Shown: in pieces, positions 1 through 9,733 of the stretch
How the letters are laid out: each line of letters opens with the position of its first letter
Position numbering within the stretch: the first letter of the stretch is position 1
Origin: JANQQN01 sp964519665
GTDB lineage: Bacteria; Myxococcota; Kuafuiibacteriia; Kuafuiibacteriales; Kuafuiibacteriaceae
Length of the DNA: 64,000 bases
Assembly (NCBI GenBank): GCA_964519665.1
Contig: CAZFIV010000029.1
Span: 1-64,000, forward strand
Direction: 5' to 3'
Notes under the pieces: model-generated
The model's input: the letters and a program-made list of their open reading frames with translations, nothing else
What the model was told of the DNA's origin: nothing
The model's database searches: none
Made by a program: the position numbers and the translations under genes

Positions 1-459
1 CTCGATGTCGCCCACCGTGCCGCCGATCTCGACGAGGACGAGGTCGATGCCTTCGTTGCCATCAAGCACGAAGGCCTTGATGGCATCGGTGACGTGCGGG
101 ATTACCTGGACCGTGCCGCCCAGATAGTCGCCGCGGCGCTCACGGGCAAGGATGTCTTGATAGATGCGGCCGGTAGTGATGTTGTCGGACTTTTTCGCTG
201 GCACGCCCGTGAAGCGCTCGTAGTGCCCAAGGTCGAGGTCGGTCTCCGCACCGTCGTCGGTCACGAACACCTCCCCGTGCTGAAAAGGACTCATCGTACC
301 GGGGTCGACATTTAGGTACGGGTCTAGCTTAAGCATCTGGATCTTGAGGCCCCGATTTTCCATGAGAGATCCCATGGACGCCGCCGCTAGGCCTTTGCCG
401 AGGGAAGAAACAACGCCACCCGTCACGAAGATGAACTTCTGCTTTTTCGTTCGAGACAT
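1..459 (-). CDS. pyrG: CTP synthase, N-terminal part (runs off left edge)
   Basis: CTP synthase makes CTP from UTP, ATP and glutamine in the cytoplasm. Only the first 153 codons of the synthetase (amidoligase) domain are in the window; the reading frame is open to base 1. The start ATG at 459 gives the family N-terminus, with the P-loop-like VTGGVVSSLGKG at residues 12-23, then KLDPYLNVDPGTM and VEIGGTVGDIE, all hallmarks of PyrG. The C-terminal glutaminase domain lies outside. The start is 10 bases after the kdsB stop on the same strand, so the two are probably co-transcribed. Identification is very secure; completeness cannot be judged. Confidence 0.97.
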   Translation of the reverse strand, partial: MSRTKKQKFIFVTGGVVSSLGKGLAAASMGSLMENRGLKIQMLKLDPYLNVDPGTMSPFQHGEVFVTDDGAETDLDLGHYERFTGVPAKKSDNITTGRIYQDILARERRGDYLGGTVQVIPHVTDAIKAFVLDGNEGIDLVLVEIGGTVGDIE

Positions 460-469
460 TTAGTCATTC

Positions 470-1225
470 CTAGTTTGGACTGAGCGCCCGCAGGGCCGCC
501 TCGACCCGGTCGACATCCTCGGGAACGTCGACGCCGATCAACGGCCGCGGAGATAAACACATCATCACGCGAATAGGGATGCCGAGCTCCAGCGCCCGGA
601 GCTGCTCGAGGCGCTCGGCGGTTTCGAGGGTCGACGGCGCCGCTGCGCACCATCGCCGGAGCACTTCAGGTGTACAACCATAGACGCCACCGTGAATATT
701 CGTGGTCGCACCACCGCCCAACGCACTGTACGGGATGGGAGCCCGGCTGAAGTACAGCGCTCGCCCATCGTCGGTCAGCGCGACTTTGACTCGGTTCGGG
801 TCGGCTGCTTCGGCGGGTTCCAGCGGCTTTCGAGCCAGCGTGGTGATCGCGTCTGGGAACCGTCGGCCTTCCTCCACGACGCGATCGATGTCGTCGGGGT
901 CGATCAGAGGCTCGTCCCCCTGAACATTGACTACGAAGGCTGGTCGAACGTCAGCGCGCTGGGCGAGTGCCGCCGCCACCCGATCGGTGCCTGATGAGAG
1001 GGCTTCGTCCGTCATCACCACCTCGAAGCCCGCCGCCTCGACGACCCGGGCGATTTCGCGGTCGTCGGTTGCGACCCACACCGAGTCGACGGCTTGCGCT
1101 CGACCGACGCGCTCGGCGACACGAACGACCATCGGAACTCCGCAGATGGGAACGAGAGGTTTTCCGGGGAAACGGGTAGCGCGGTAGCGAGCGGGAACGA
1201 CGGCGATGGCGGGCCGCCCAACCAC
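470..1225 (-). CDS. kdsB: 3-deoxy-manno-octulosonate cytidylyltransferase (CMP-Kdo synthetase)
   Basis: KdsB activates Kdo with CTP to CMP-Kdo for the inner core of LPS, so this organism should have an LPS-bearing outer membrane. The protein of 251 residues matches the usual length of about 250. It opens with the nucleotide-binding segment VVPARYRATRFPGKPL and contains VNVQGDEPLI, NIHGGVYGC and a C-terminal IGVDVPEDVDRVEA, all typical of the family. I chose the GTG at 1225 because it is preceded by a GAGAGAGG stretch and gives the right N-terminus; the longer upstream frame has no family similarity. It sits directly before pyrG, whose product makes its CTP substrate. Confidence 0.95.
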   Translation of the reverse strand: MVGRPAIAVVPARYRATRFPGKPLVPICGVPMVVRVAERVGRAQAVDSVWVATDDREIARVVEAAGFEVVMTDEALSSGTDRVAAALAQRADVRPAFVVNVQGDEPLIDPDDIDRVVEEGRRFPDAITTLARKPLEPAEAADPNRVKVALTDDGRALYFSRAPIPYSALGGGATTNIHGGVYGCTPEVLRRWCAAAPSTLETAERLEQLRALELGIPIRVMMCLSPRPLIGVDVPEDVDRVEAALRALSPN

Positions 1226-1286
1226 CGCTAAGTCCTCTCTCTCCAGAGGCGCACCAAAGCACGCTAGGCGCCTCGGCGGTCCGGTG

Positions 1287-2072
1287 TCAACGACGAGCTG
1301 CCACGACGACTCGGCGCCCACTCTTTCCCGTAAACGGTCGGCTCCGTTCGAAGTCGTCCCAGTCTTCAACGGTCTCGAATCCCGCGAGGTCGAGCCACAC
1401 GTCGAGCTCCCGCGGAAACAACACCCGCAGCCGGACCTGCGCTCTTCGTTCTGGGCCGATCGGCCGGCCTGCTTCATCGACGCGCTGATAATAGAACCGC
1501 ATCGTATTGATCTGGCGACGATGATCGTAATCGTTGTTCTCGGTAACGATGAAGCGATGACCGGTACGAGGATCGATCATCTGCTGGGGGTCGTAGCGAC
1601 CGTGGGGATCCCGGGCGAGCAGCTCGATCAGCGGTGTATGCAGGTCCAGGTAAAATCGCCCGCCCGTCGGCAGATGTGCGCGAGCCGTCAGCAGGGCCGC
1701 ATAGAGGTCGTCGTCGGACAGCATGTGCATGATGGTGTTGAAGGCCACCACCACCGCGGAAAAAGTCTGTCCGAGCCGCACTTTGCGCATGTCGCCGAGG
1801 TGGAACGTCAGCCGGTCTCGCTCCGACTGCGGCAAGCATCGCCGCTTCGCTTCGGCCTGCTCGATCATGGACGGCGCGGCGTCGATGCCGACCACCGACC
1901 GTCCCGTCGCGGCCATCGGAAAACTCAGGCGCCCAGTTCCGCAAGCGAGCTCCAGCAGGGTCCCTTCGTGGGCTCGGGCCACCCTTTCGTAGTATGGGAC
2001 GTCGCCCCGAATATGAACGTATTCGGCGTCGTACCACACGCCGTCGCCGTAGTGGTCCAATTCGATGGCCAT
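1287..2072 (-). CDS. class I SAM-dependent methyltransferase
   Basis: This protein of 261 residues has the class I methyltransferase fold: motif I LLELACGTGRLSFPMA, then VVGIDAAPSMIEQA (ribose-binding acidic loop), LGDMRKVRLGQTFSAVVVAFNTIMHM (motifs II-III region) and GGRFYLDLH. The substrate cannot be read from sequence; the order of motifs resembles the small-molecule methyltransferase group. The start ATG at 2072 (MAIELDHYG) is the best fit although the Shine-Dalgarno is weak. It lies 37 bases after an unknown gene and 61 bases before kdsB, all on the minus strand. Confidence 0.8.
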   Translation of the reverse strand: MAIELDHYGDGVWYDAEYVHIRGDVPYYERVARAHEGTLLELACGTGRLSFPMAATGRSVVGIDAAPSMIEQAEAKRRCLPQSERDRLTFHLGDMRKVRLGQTFSAVVVAFNTIMHMLSDDDLYAALLTARAHLPTGGRFYLDLHTPLIELLARDPHGRYDPQQMIDPRTGHRFIVTENNDYDHRRQINTMRFYYQRVDEAGRPIGPERRAQVRLRVLFPRELDVWLDLAGFETVEDWDDFERSRPFTGKSGRRVVVAARR

Positions 2073-2109
2073 GGCGAAGCCCGGGCCGCCGCCGAGGAGC
2101 CAAGCCGCC

Positions 2110-2600
2110 TTAGTAGCGAAAGCCGCGAGCGTGTTTGCTCCAGCGAATCGCGTGGCAGTACTTGGCCACCAGCACCGTGGGCGAGAGCTGGAAGTCTTTC
2201 TCTTCTCCGAAGAAGCCGACCATAAGGGCGGTCGCGTCATCGTCCTCGGCGAACGTCACGTAGCTGTGCAGCCCCGCTCGAACCATGAGGGCGGGCAGCA
2301 CTTCGGGACTGCCCATATGGGCCTTCAGCCGACGGGAGAGCCGACTCCAGAAGCGGGACTCCACCGACCGTCGGTCAGGATCGAGGACCAGCGCCGCGCC
2401 GGTATACGCGGCCTCATCCGTTTCCCGCCGGAAACGGCGGAGGATGTCGTCGTTCATCCGCTTGGTCGGAACACCTTCGAGCAGGCCCCGGTACGTCCAC
2501 TCGATATGAAGCGACTCCACCTGAACCTCCGTACCATCGTCGAGGGCGAACGAGCCCACAGGAAGCTCGTCGACTGGGGTGCTGATGGGGACGTCTTCAC

Positions 2601-2604
<4 letters not shown>
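2110..2604 (-). CDS. protein of unknown function, coupled to argG
   Basis: I do not recognise this protein of 164 residues. It has no signal peptide, membrane segment or known motif. It is mixed alpha/beta in appearance, with an acidic N-terminus and an Arg-rich middle (ILRRFRRETDE, FWSRLSRRLKAHMG). The GTG start at 2604 overlaps the argG stop by four bases (GTGA), which implies translational coupling with arginine biosynthesis. It is real by its coupling and its third-position GC bias, but its role is unknown. Confidence 0.65.
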
Positions 2605-3806
<1,202 letters not shown>

Positions 3807-3904
3807 GAAGGCGAAAGCTAGCAGGAACCGTGCAAGGTGCAAGCCGACATTCGCTGGGAGGGTGAGCTGGGGTCGGCCGGCGGGCGAATGGCCGGTCGGT
3901 CGTG

Positions 3905-5908
3905 TCAACTCGGTTCGCCCACATGAACGGCGATAAGCTCTTCGGGCGTCGTGAGCCCCTCCGTCAGGAGATGATTGGAGTACCGCGACATCGGCACGTA
4001 CGCCCCCTGGAGCGCCACATCGCGCAATTGAAACTGCCCCGCCCCGGAGATGATCTGCTGTCGAAGCTCGTCGTCGGCCACCAAGAGTTCGTAGACCCCC
4101 ACCCGGCCGCGATAACCGGTACCCCCGCACACGTCGCAGCCGACCGGTCGGCGAACCGTGCCTTTGAAATCGCCCCTGATGACGTTGGCCAGGACCAGCT
4201 GGTCGAGGACATGCGGCGCGGGGCGGTCTTCCGACGCGCAGTTGGGGCACACGCGCCGGACCAGTCGCTGACTGATGATGCCGACCAGCGAGGCTGCGAT
4301 CGCGTAATTCGCGACCTCCATCTCACGCAGTCGCTGGATGGCACCCAGTGCGTCGTTCGTGTGGAGGGAGGTGAGCACGAGGTGACCGGTCAGTCCCGCT
4401 TCGACGACGAGCCGCGCGGTGGCCCGGTCGCGCGTTTCGCCCACCAGAATCACATCGGGGTCCTGGCGCATGCTCGACCGCAAGACGGACTCAAAGGTCA
4501 AGCCGATCTCCGGGTTGACACTAACCTGCGTGACACCGCGCAAGTTGTACTCTACGGGATCTTCGATCGTCGTGATGTTCGTATCGGGCGTTCTGCGCAA
4601 ACCGACGGCCGCGTACAGAGTGGTCGTCTTGCCGGAACCCGTGGGGCCGCACACGAAGACCGACCCGTGGGGACGTTGAACCATCTGACGCACTACCCGA
4701 CAGACCTTCTCGGCCAAGATCAGCCGCTCGAGCGGCTGCACCGCGTGCGCCGTATCGAGCAGGCGCATAACGACCTTCTCGCCCTGCTGAGTGGGCATGG
4801 AGCTGACTCGCAAGTCGTATTGTCGCTCGCCGACCCAACAGGACATGCGGCCGTCCTGGGGGCGACGCCGCTCACTGATGTCCAAGTCGGCGAGGACCTT
4901 GATGCGCGACGCGAGCGCCCGGTGATACGACCGGGGAATCGGAGCGCCTCGACGCTCGACCAGCCGGCCGGCCACCCGATACCTCACATCGACGCCGTCC
5001 AGTTCGGGCGAGATGTGGATGTCCGAGGCCTCGACGTCCACCGCCTGAGATACGATCATGTCGACCAGCAGTTTGAGCTCGTCGCCGGCCGACTCCAGCT
5101 TCTCGTCCCTGAGCTCTTCGCTTTGCCATCGGACCGGCGCCAGTCGTAGACCCACTCGTTGCGCCGAATCGGACGGAGCGCTCGCGGCGTACTTCGCCAC
5201 CGCCGATTGAAACTCACCCTCGGTGATACCGAACGGCTGGATGTCCACCCCCCGAACCAGTCGCCGAATCTCGTCGATGCCGGTCAGGTCTTTCGGGTCG
5301 ACGCATCCGAGCATCAGGCATCGATCGGTCATGTTCACCGGGATCATTCGGTGGCGCTCGACGATCCGCAGCGGAACCATCCGAAAGACGTCGGCGTCGA
5401 AGCGAAGGTCGGCGAGATTCGTCTTCGTCGCCCCGCGTTCGCGATTGAGCTGATCGATCCGCTCGGCCAGTACCGCCGCCACTGACAACGCGACCTGCGG
5501 TATGCGCTCGACGATGGCCAGGAACGTCGCGTGGCTCAGAATCAAGCAGCGAGTCGGTTCGAGGGCCCGACACATGGCAGAGCGCTGATGGCGGGTGATC
5601 ACCGCCATCTCTCCGAACACCTCGCCACTTCGGAGACGGGCAAGCTCGTACTTCAGACCGATCGAAGGATCGACTAGAAATACGCCGATGGTTCCCGACC
5701 TAATGATGTAAAGCGCGTCACCATCGTCGCCCGCCTGGAACACCACTTCGTTGGCGGCGAAAGTCCGCTCTTCCAAACGCGCGGCGATCGAGGGCAGATA
5801 CTCCGTCTTGACGTGCGCGAACAGCGAGATGCGACCGATGAACTCGACGACCTCAGGGGCGGACGTTTCCACGGATGGGCACCATAGCAGGCGTTGCGCT
5901 CCATTCAC
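3905..5908 (-). CDS. GspE/PilB-type secretion ATPase with N-terminal cyclic-nucleotide-binding domain
   Basis: A protein of 667 residues with three parts. Residues about 20-150 form a cNMP-binding (CAP-ED) beta-roll, with the phosphate-binding cassette FGEMAVITRHQRSAMC. Residues about 170-270 resemble the GspE N-terminal (MshEN) domain. The rest is a type II/IV secretion ATPase: Walker A GPTGSGKTTT near residue 420, Asp box ITTIEDPVEY, Walker B region DPDVILVGETRD, His box LTSLHTNDA, and a zinc-binding CPNC...CDVC pair. Such ATPases power pilus or type II secretion assembly. The cNMP domain implies second-messenger control. No pilC, gspF or pilin genes are adjacent, so the machine it drives is unknown. 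Confidence 0.88.
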   Translation of the reverse strand: MNGAQRLLWCPSVETSAPEVVEFIGRISLFAHVKTEYLPSIAARLEERTFAANEVVFQAGDDGDALYIIRSGTIGVFLVDPSIGLKYELARLRSGEVFGEMAVITRHQRSAMCRALEPTRCLILSHATFLAIVERIPQVALSVAAVLAERIDQLNRERGATKTNLADLRFDADVFRMVPLRIVERHRMIPVNMTDRCLMLGCVDPKDLTGIDEIRRLVRGVDIQPFGITEGEFQSAVAKYAASAPSDSAQRVGLRLAPVRWQSEELRDEKLESAGDELKLLVDMIVSQAVDVEASDIHISPELDGVDVRYRVAGRLVERRGAPIPRSYHRALASRIKVLADLDISERRRPQDGRMSCWVGERQYDLRVSSMPTQQGEKVVMRLLDTAHAVQPLERLILAEKVCRVVRQMVQRPHGSVFVCGPTGSGKTTTLYAAVGLRRTPDTNITTIEDPVEYNLRGVTQVSVNPEIGLTFESVLRSSMRQDPDVILVGETRDRATARLVVEAGLTGHLVLTSLHTNDALGAIQRLREMEVANYAIAASLVGIISQRLVRRVCPNCASEDRPAPHVLDQLVLANVIRGDFKGTVRRPVGCDVCGGTGYRGRVGVYELLVADDELRQQIISGAGQFQLRDVALQGAYVPMSRYSNHLLTEGLTTPEELIAVHVGEPS

Positions 5909-6060
5909 GAGCCCTCACGGCGCTACAACCCGGCAAAAGACTCGGCCGCGAGGGGCGCACCCGAATGCGAAAGAGCTCTGCCGCCTCGCCGACCACGAAG
6001 ACGAGGCCATGACAGAATCGCAGCCTGACGATGAGGCTGAGGGTTCGAGGTAGCTTAGAA

Positions 6061-7269
6061 ATGCCGGAGACGTTTCACACTCCTGACGCGTTAGTGCCTG
6101 GGAAATCGCTTGTGCCCTCGACTTCACCCGGGCAGGCTGCGTTGTTGCATCGCATGCAGGCCGGTCTATCAACACGGTTTCGGCTTTCCCGAATCTATCC
6201 CCGTTTTTGCGCGCGAGCCCGTGGGCCGCAGCGTGGGCGGTGGGGGTGGCTCTCCGTCTTTCTCCTATCGACGGCGGTCGGTTCGGGGCCCGTCGTTTCA
6301 GGGTCCGTCGTTTCAGGGCCCGTCGTTTCAGGGTCCGTCGGTCTGAGTCTGGGTCTCGGAGCGGTCGGATGGGGGGCGGTCGGCACGATCGGGCTCGTGA
6401 GCGTACTGCCGCGGACCGCAGCGGCTCAGCCCCGGCCCAACGCCATCGACTCCGCAACCCGGTTGGACCCGGTGGTCAGGCATCCTCAGGCCCGATATGC
6501 GCGGGCCACGGTTGTCCATTCACTAGAAGAAGCCTTCGTTGGAGCCACCGACCATCGCCTGGGTCCACCCCTAGCTCAGGTCGTGAAACGGGTCATCGTG
6601 TGGTGGATGAACCCACGGCGCGACCTCCGCAAAGGCGACGTTTTTGAGGCGATATTTGAGGAGCGGCCGGATGAAGAGCCGCTCTTGCTCGCGGTGTGGA
6701 TGACTTCACAAAAGACGGGGAAGCGGTCCGCCGTCCGATATCGAGCCGCGGACGCCGACTTTTTCCGGTATTACACCCGAGACGGGCGAGAAGTAGAGCG
6801 TCGACTACGCCGGAGCCCGGTCCGCAACTACGAACAGATCACATCGCTGATCGACGACGGGCGAGGTCATCGCGGCGTCGACTTCAAGGCCCCTGAGGGA
6901 ACACCAGTGGTAGCGCCGTTCAACGGGGTGGTGCTCCGTCGAAACTGGTCGACTCGACGCAACGGTCGATGCCTCGAGATCATCAACCCAAAAAATGGAC
7001 ATCGGGCAATCTTCCTCCATCTGAAGTACATCTATCGACGAATAAGGCGGGGCGTCCGCGTGAGGGCGGGTCAGAGGATCGCAGCTCTGGGGAATACCGG
7101 GCGTAGCTCAGCACCTCATTTGCATTATCAGCTGGAGACTCGAAGCGGTCGGCTTCTCGACCCGCTTCGGGTGCACCGCACCTGGCGAGCCAAGCTAAAG
7201 CCAGCCGAAACAGAAGAGATGGTCCGGGTGTTCGACCGCCTAGACCAGATGAGGACGGGATCGAAGTGA
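6061..7269 (+). CDS. M23 family peptidoglycan endopeptidase, membrane-anchored or exported
   Basis: A LytM/M23 metallopeptidase of about 402 residues. The C-terminal domain carries GRGHRGVDFKAPEGTPV (the first zinc His and Asp) and APHLHYQLE (the HxH motif), so it should cleave peptide crosslinks in peptidoglycan, in the periplasm. The N-terminus has a basic stretch followed by a long hydrophobic segment that ends with an AAA-like signal cleavage motif (RTAAAQ). That hydrophobic part contains a 15-base tandem repeat. I prefer the ATG at 6061, which has GAGG about 10 bases upstream; an ATG at 6154 is the alternative. Its stop overlaps the start of the HelD-like gene. Confidence 0.85.
   Translation: MPETFHTPDALVPGKSLVPSTSPGQAALLHRMQAGLSTRFRLSRIYPRFCARARGPQRGRWGWLSVFLLSTAVGSGPVVSGSVVSGPVVSGSVGLSLGLGAVGWGAVGTIGLVSVLPRTAAAQPRPNAIDSATRLDPVVRHPQARYARATVVHSLEEAFVGATDHRLGPPLAQVVKRVIVWWMNPRRDLRKGDVFEAIFEERPDEEPLLLAVWMTSQKTGKRSAVRYRAADADFFRYYTRDGREVERRLRRSPVRNYEQITSLIDDGRGHRGVDFKAPEGTPVVAPFNGVVLRRNWSTRRNGRCLEIINPKNGHRAIFLHLKYIYRRIRRGVRVRAGQRIAALGNTGRSSAPHLHYQLETRSGRLLDPLRVHRTWRAKLKPAETEEMVRVFDRLDQMRTGSK
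6286..6345 (+). repeat. 15-base tandem repeat inside a signal segment
   Basis: Three full copies plus a partial fourth copy of a 15-base unit that begins GGG(C/T)CCGTCG. The fourth base alternates C, T, C, T, so there is also a 30-base higher-order unit. It encodes alternating GPVVS / GSVVS pentapeptides in the hydrophobic export segment of the M23 peptidase. Copy-number change would be in frame. Confidence 0.9.
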
Positions 7270-9713
7270 GTACGGCCCTAGCCACTAAGAAAAATCTCGA
7301 GGTCGTCCAGCCGGGTGCTCCCGAGTCCCTGATCATCCAGGAGGAGCAAGACCTCCTGGCGCGCGTGCAAAAGCAGCTGGCCAAGCACTCGTTGGACCAG
7401 GCGGCCCAGGCCGAGTACGACCGCGACCTGCTCGCGCTGCGCGACCAGATCGCCGAAGCCCACGTCGAAGACTTGGCCCCGCTCATCGCGGAGATGTACC
7501 GCATGCAGGCGCTCGGCCAGGCCAATGGAAAGGGGCGCGATCTTCCGGTCGACGTGAATTGCCCATACTTCGGCCATCTCAAGCTGAACGACGGCAAGAA
7601 AGTACGCGACGTCTTGATCGGCAGCCGTGGGTTCGTTAAGCCCGGCAGCGACGTCGCTATCGTCGACTGGCGTAATGCGCCGGTGTCCCGGATCTATTAC
7701 CGCTACGAAGAAGGCGACGACTACGAAGAAGAATTCGGCGGGCGCGTCGTGAGCGGCATCGTCGAAGCGCGGCGGACCATCAGCATCGTCAACGGCGAAC
7801 TCCGGTTGGTGAAGTGGTCGAATGGCTCCGTTCGAAAGAACGGCAAGGGTGAGTGGATCTACTTCCCCCTCGAGGCTGGTCCGGTGCTCGCCGGTGGCGC
7901 GGGCGTGGCCGCGCGTCCGCCGTCGGACACCGATGCGCCGTCGGCGTTCCGCCCCGGCAAGCTGGGCGTAGTGGGCGACGACGAGTCGCTCCGCGAAGAC
8001 AAACACCTGCGCGAGATCACCGCCCTCATCGACGCGAAGCAGTTCGAACTGATCACCCAGCCGGATAGCGGGATCGTCATTCTGCAGGGCGGAGCAGGCT
8101 CCGGCAAAACCACCGTCGCCCTGCACCGAGCGGCATACCTGCACTACAACAACCCGAACGTCTTCTCACCGAAGAAGATGGTGGTCGTGGTCAAGAGCGA
8201 GCCGTTGACCGAATACATCTCGCGAGTGCTGCCGTCGCTCGACGTCAAGGGCACCCAGGTCGTCACCCTTGACGGCTGGATGCAGCGAACGCGACAAAAG
8301 GTATTGCCCGAGATCAAGCGCAAATACACGACCGATGTGCCGCCATCGGTCGCTCGCCTCAAGAAACACCCGGCGATTCTCAGCCTGTTGGAGCGAGGCG
8401 TGACCCACGAAGCCGACCACGTCGAACGCGACCTGACCGCCAAGTTGAAAGGCGACGCCGCGCAGGCGCTGCGCAGCAAATGGCGAAGCCTGCGGCGCCT
8501 GGCTCTCCTGCCCCGGATTCGCGAAATGAGCAAATGGATCGACGGGGCCGGGGGCACCAAGATGCAGCTCACTTCGCGAGCGAAGTCGTCTCTGCAAGGC
8601 GTTCTGCGTCGCGCCAAGACGGCCGGCCAAGACATTTATTCGGCCTGGGCGGACTTCCTGACCGACCGTGAGCTGATCTCGGGTGCCCTCGACGAAAAGG
8701 GCTGGGGCGCAGCGACCGCCGAAGACGTCAACGAGCTCATCAAGTGGGTCGGCCTGCAAGCCGACGAGCCGGTCGACCTCGACGACGAAGACAGCAAGGC
8801 CGACACGACCAAAGCTGCCGAGTCGGACGGCACCGAAGACAGCAGTGAGAGCATCTCGTTCAGCTATGGCGTCGACGGTCGGCGCCTCGACGAAGACGCG
8901 CCCTTCGGCAAGCTTGATGAGCACGACGATGCGCTCCTGCTCAAGCTGACCCAGCTGCGGTACGGCGGGCTTCCGGTCACCGGCACCAGTCGAACGGTGA
9001 ACTACGAGCACGTGATCGTCGATGAAGCCCAAGACCTTTCCGCAACCGACGTAGCGGTCCTCAAGGGAGCGCTGTCCAAGCGTGAGAGCATGACCCTCGC
9101 CGGCGACACGGCTCAGAAGCTCATCTTCGACAATGGTTTCGAGGATTGGGAGACGATGCTCCAGAACGTCGGCATCAAAGGGGTCAAGATCGACCAGCTT
9201 CGGATCAGCTATCGGTCCACCCGCGAGATCGTCTTGTTCGCCCGCCACGTGCTCGGACCCCTCGCCGATCCCGAGCCCCCCATCGTGCCGAGAACCGGGG
9301 CTCCGGTCGAACAGTTCGAGTTCGGCTCGACGGGTGAGGCTCTCGCTTTTCTCGGTGAGGCGCTGCGGTCATTGGTGCTTCGCGAGCGAAAGGCCAACGT
9401 CGCAGTCGTGACCCGGTACGCGGCCCAGGCCGATATGTACTATCAGGGGCTCAAGAAGTCCGAAGTGCCCGCGCTTCGCCGCGTTCACGGCAAGAACTTC
9501 AGCTTCCAGCCCGGAATCGACGTCGTCGACGTCACGCAGATCAAGGGTCTCGAGTACGACTACGTCGTGCTCGGCGAAGTCAACGCCAATAGCTACCCGG
9601 CGCGAAAGGAAGCCCGCCACCTCCTGCACATTGCCGCCACCCGAGCGGTTCATCAGCTCTGGGTGACATCGGTCGGCGAGACCTCGCCGTTGCTCCCTGA
9701 AGACAACTTTTAA
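7266..9713 (+). CDS. HelD-like UvrD/Rep superfamily 1 helicase
   Basis: This protein of 815 residues resembles HelD, the helicase-like factor that removes stalled RNA polymerase from DNA, more than UvrD. It starts with a long charged coiled coil (residues about 20-85), as in the HelD secondary-channel arm, then a HelD-type segment with VAIVDWRNAPVSRIYY. The P-loop GGAGSGKTTVALHRAA is near residue 280, VIVDEAQDLS near 583, and the C-terminal IKGLEYDYVV motif and HIAATRA follow. The residue pattern between the two RecA lobes is poorly conserved. The GTG start overlaps the preceding stop by four bases. A general DNA-repair helicase role is the alternative. Confidence 0.8.
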   Translation: MSTALATKKNLEVVQPGAPESLIIQEEQDLLARVQKQLAKHSLDQAAQAEYDRDLLALRDQIAEAHVEDLAPLIAEMYRMQALGQANGKGRDLPVDVNCPYFGHLKLNDGKKVRDVLIGSRGFVKPGSDVAIVDWRNAPVSRIYYRYEEGDDYEEEFGGRVVSGIVEARRTISIVNGELRLVKWSNGSVRKNGKGEWIYFPLEAGPVLAGGAGVAARPPSDTDAPSAFRPGKLGVVGDDESLREDKHLREITALIDAKQFELITQPDSGIVILQGGAGSGKTTVALHRAAYLHYNNPNVFSPKKMVVVVKSEPLTEYISRVLPSLDVKGTQVVTLDGWMQRTRQKVLPEIKRKYTTDVPPSVARLKKHPAILSLLERGVTHEADHVERDLTAKLKGDAAQALRSKWRSLRRLALLPRIREMSKWIDGAGGTKMQLTSRAKSSLQGVLRRAKTAGQDIYSAWADFLTDRELISGALDEKGWGAATAEDVNELIKWVGLQADEPVDLDDEDSKADTTKAAESDGTEDSSESISFSYGVDGRRLDEDAPFGKLDEHDDALLLKLTQLRYGGLPVTGTSRTVNYEHVIVDEAQDLSATDVAVLKGALSKRESMTLAGDTAQKLIFDNGFEDWETMLQNVGIKGVKIDQLRISYRSTREIVLFARHVLGPLADPEPPIVPRTGAPVEQFEFGSTGEALAFLGEALRSLVLRERKANVAVVTRYAAQADMYYQGLKKSEVPALRRVHGKNFSFQPGIDVVDVTQIKGLEYDYVVLGEVNANSYPARKEARHLLHIAATRAVHQLWVTSVGETSPLLPEDNF

Positions 9714-9733
9714 CTCGAAAGTCGTCGGGTTGG

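Noticed and set aside
3807..4250. Extension of argG to 549 residues
   Set aside because: The extra part lies antisense to the 3' end of the secretion ATPase gene and has no family similarity.
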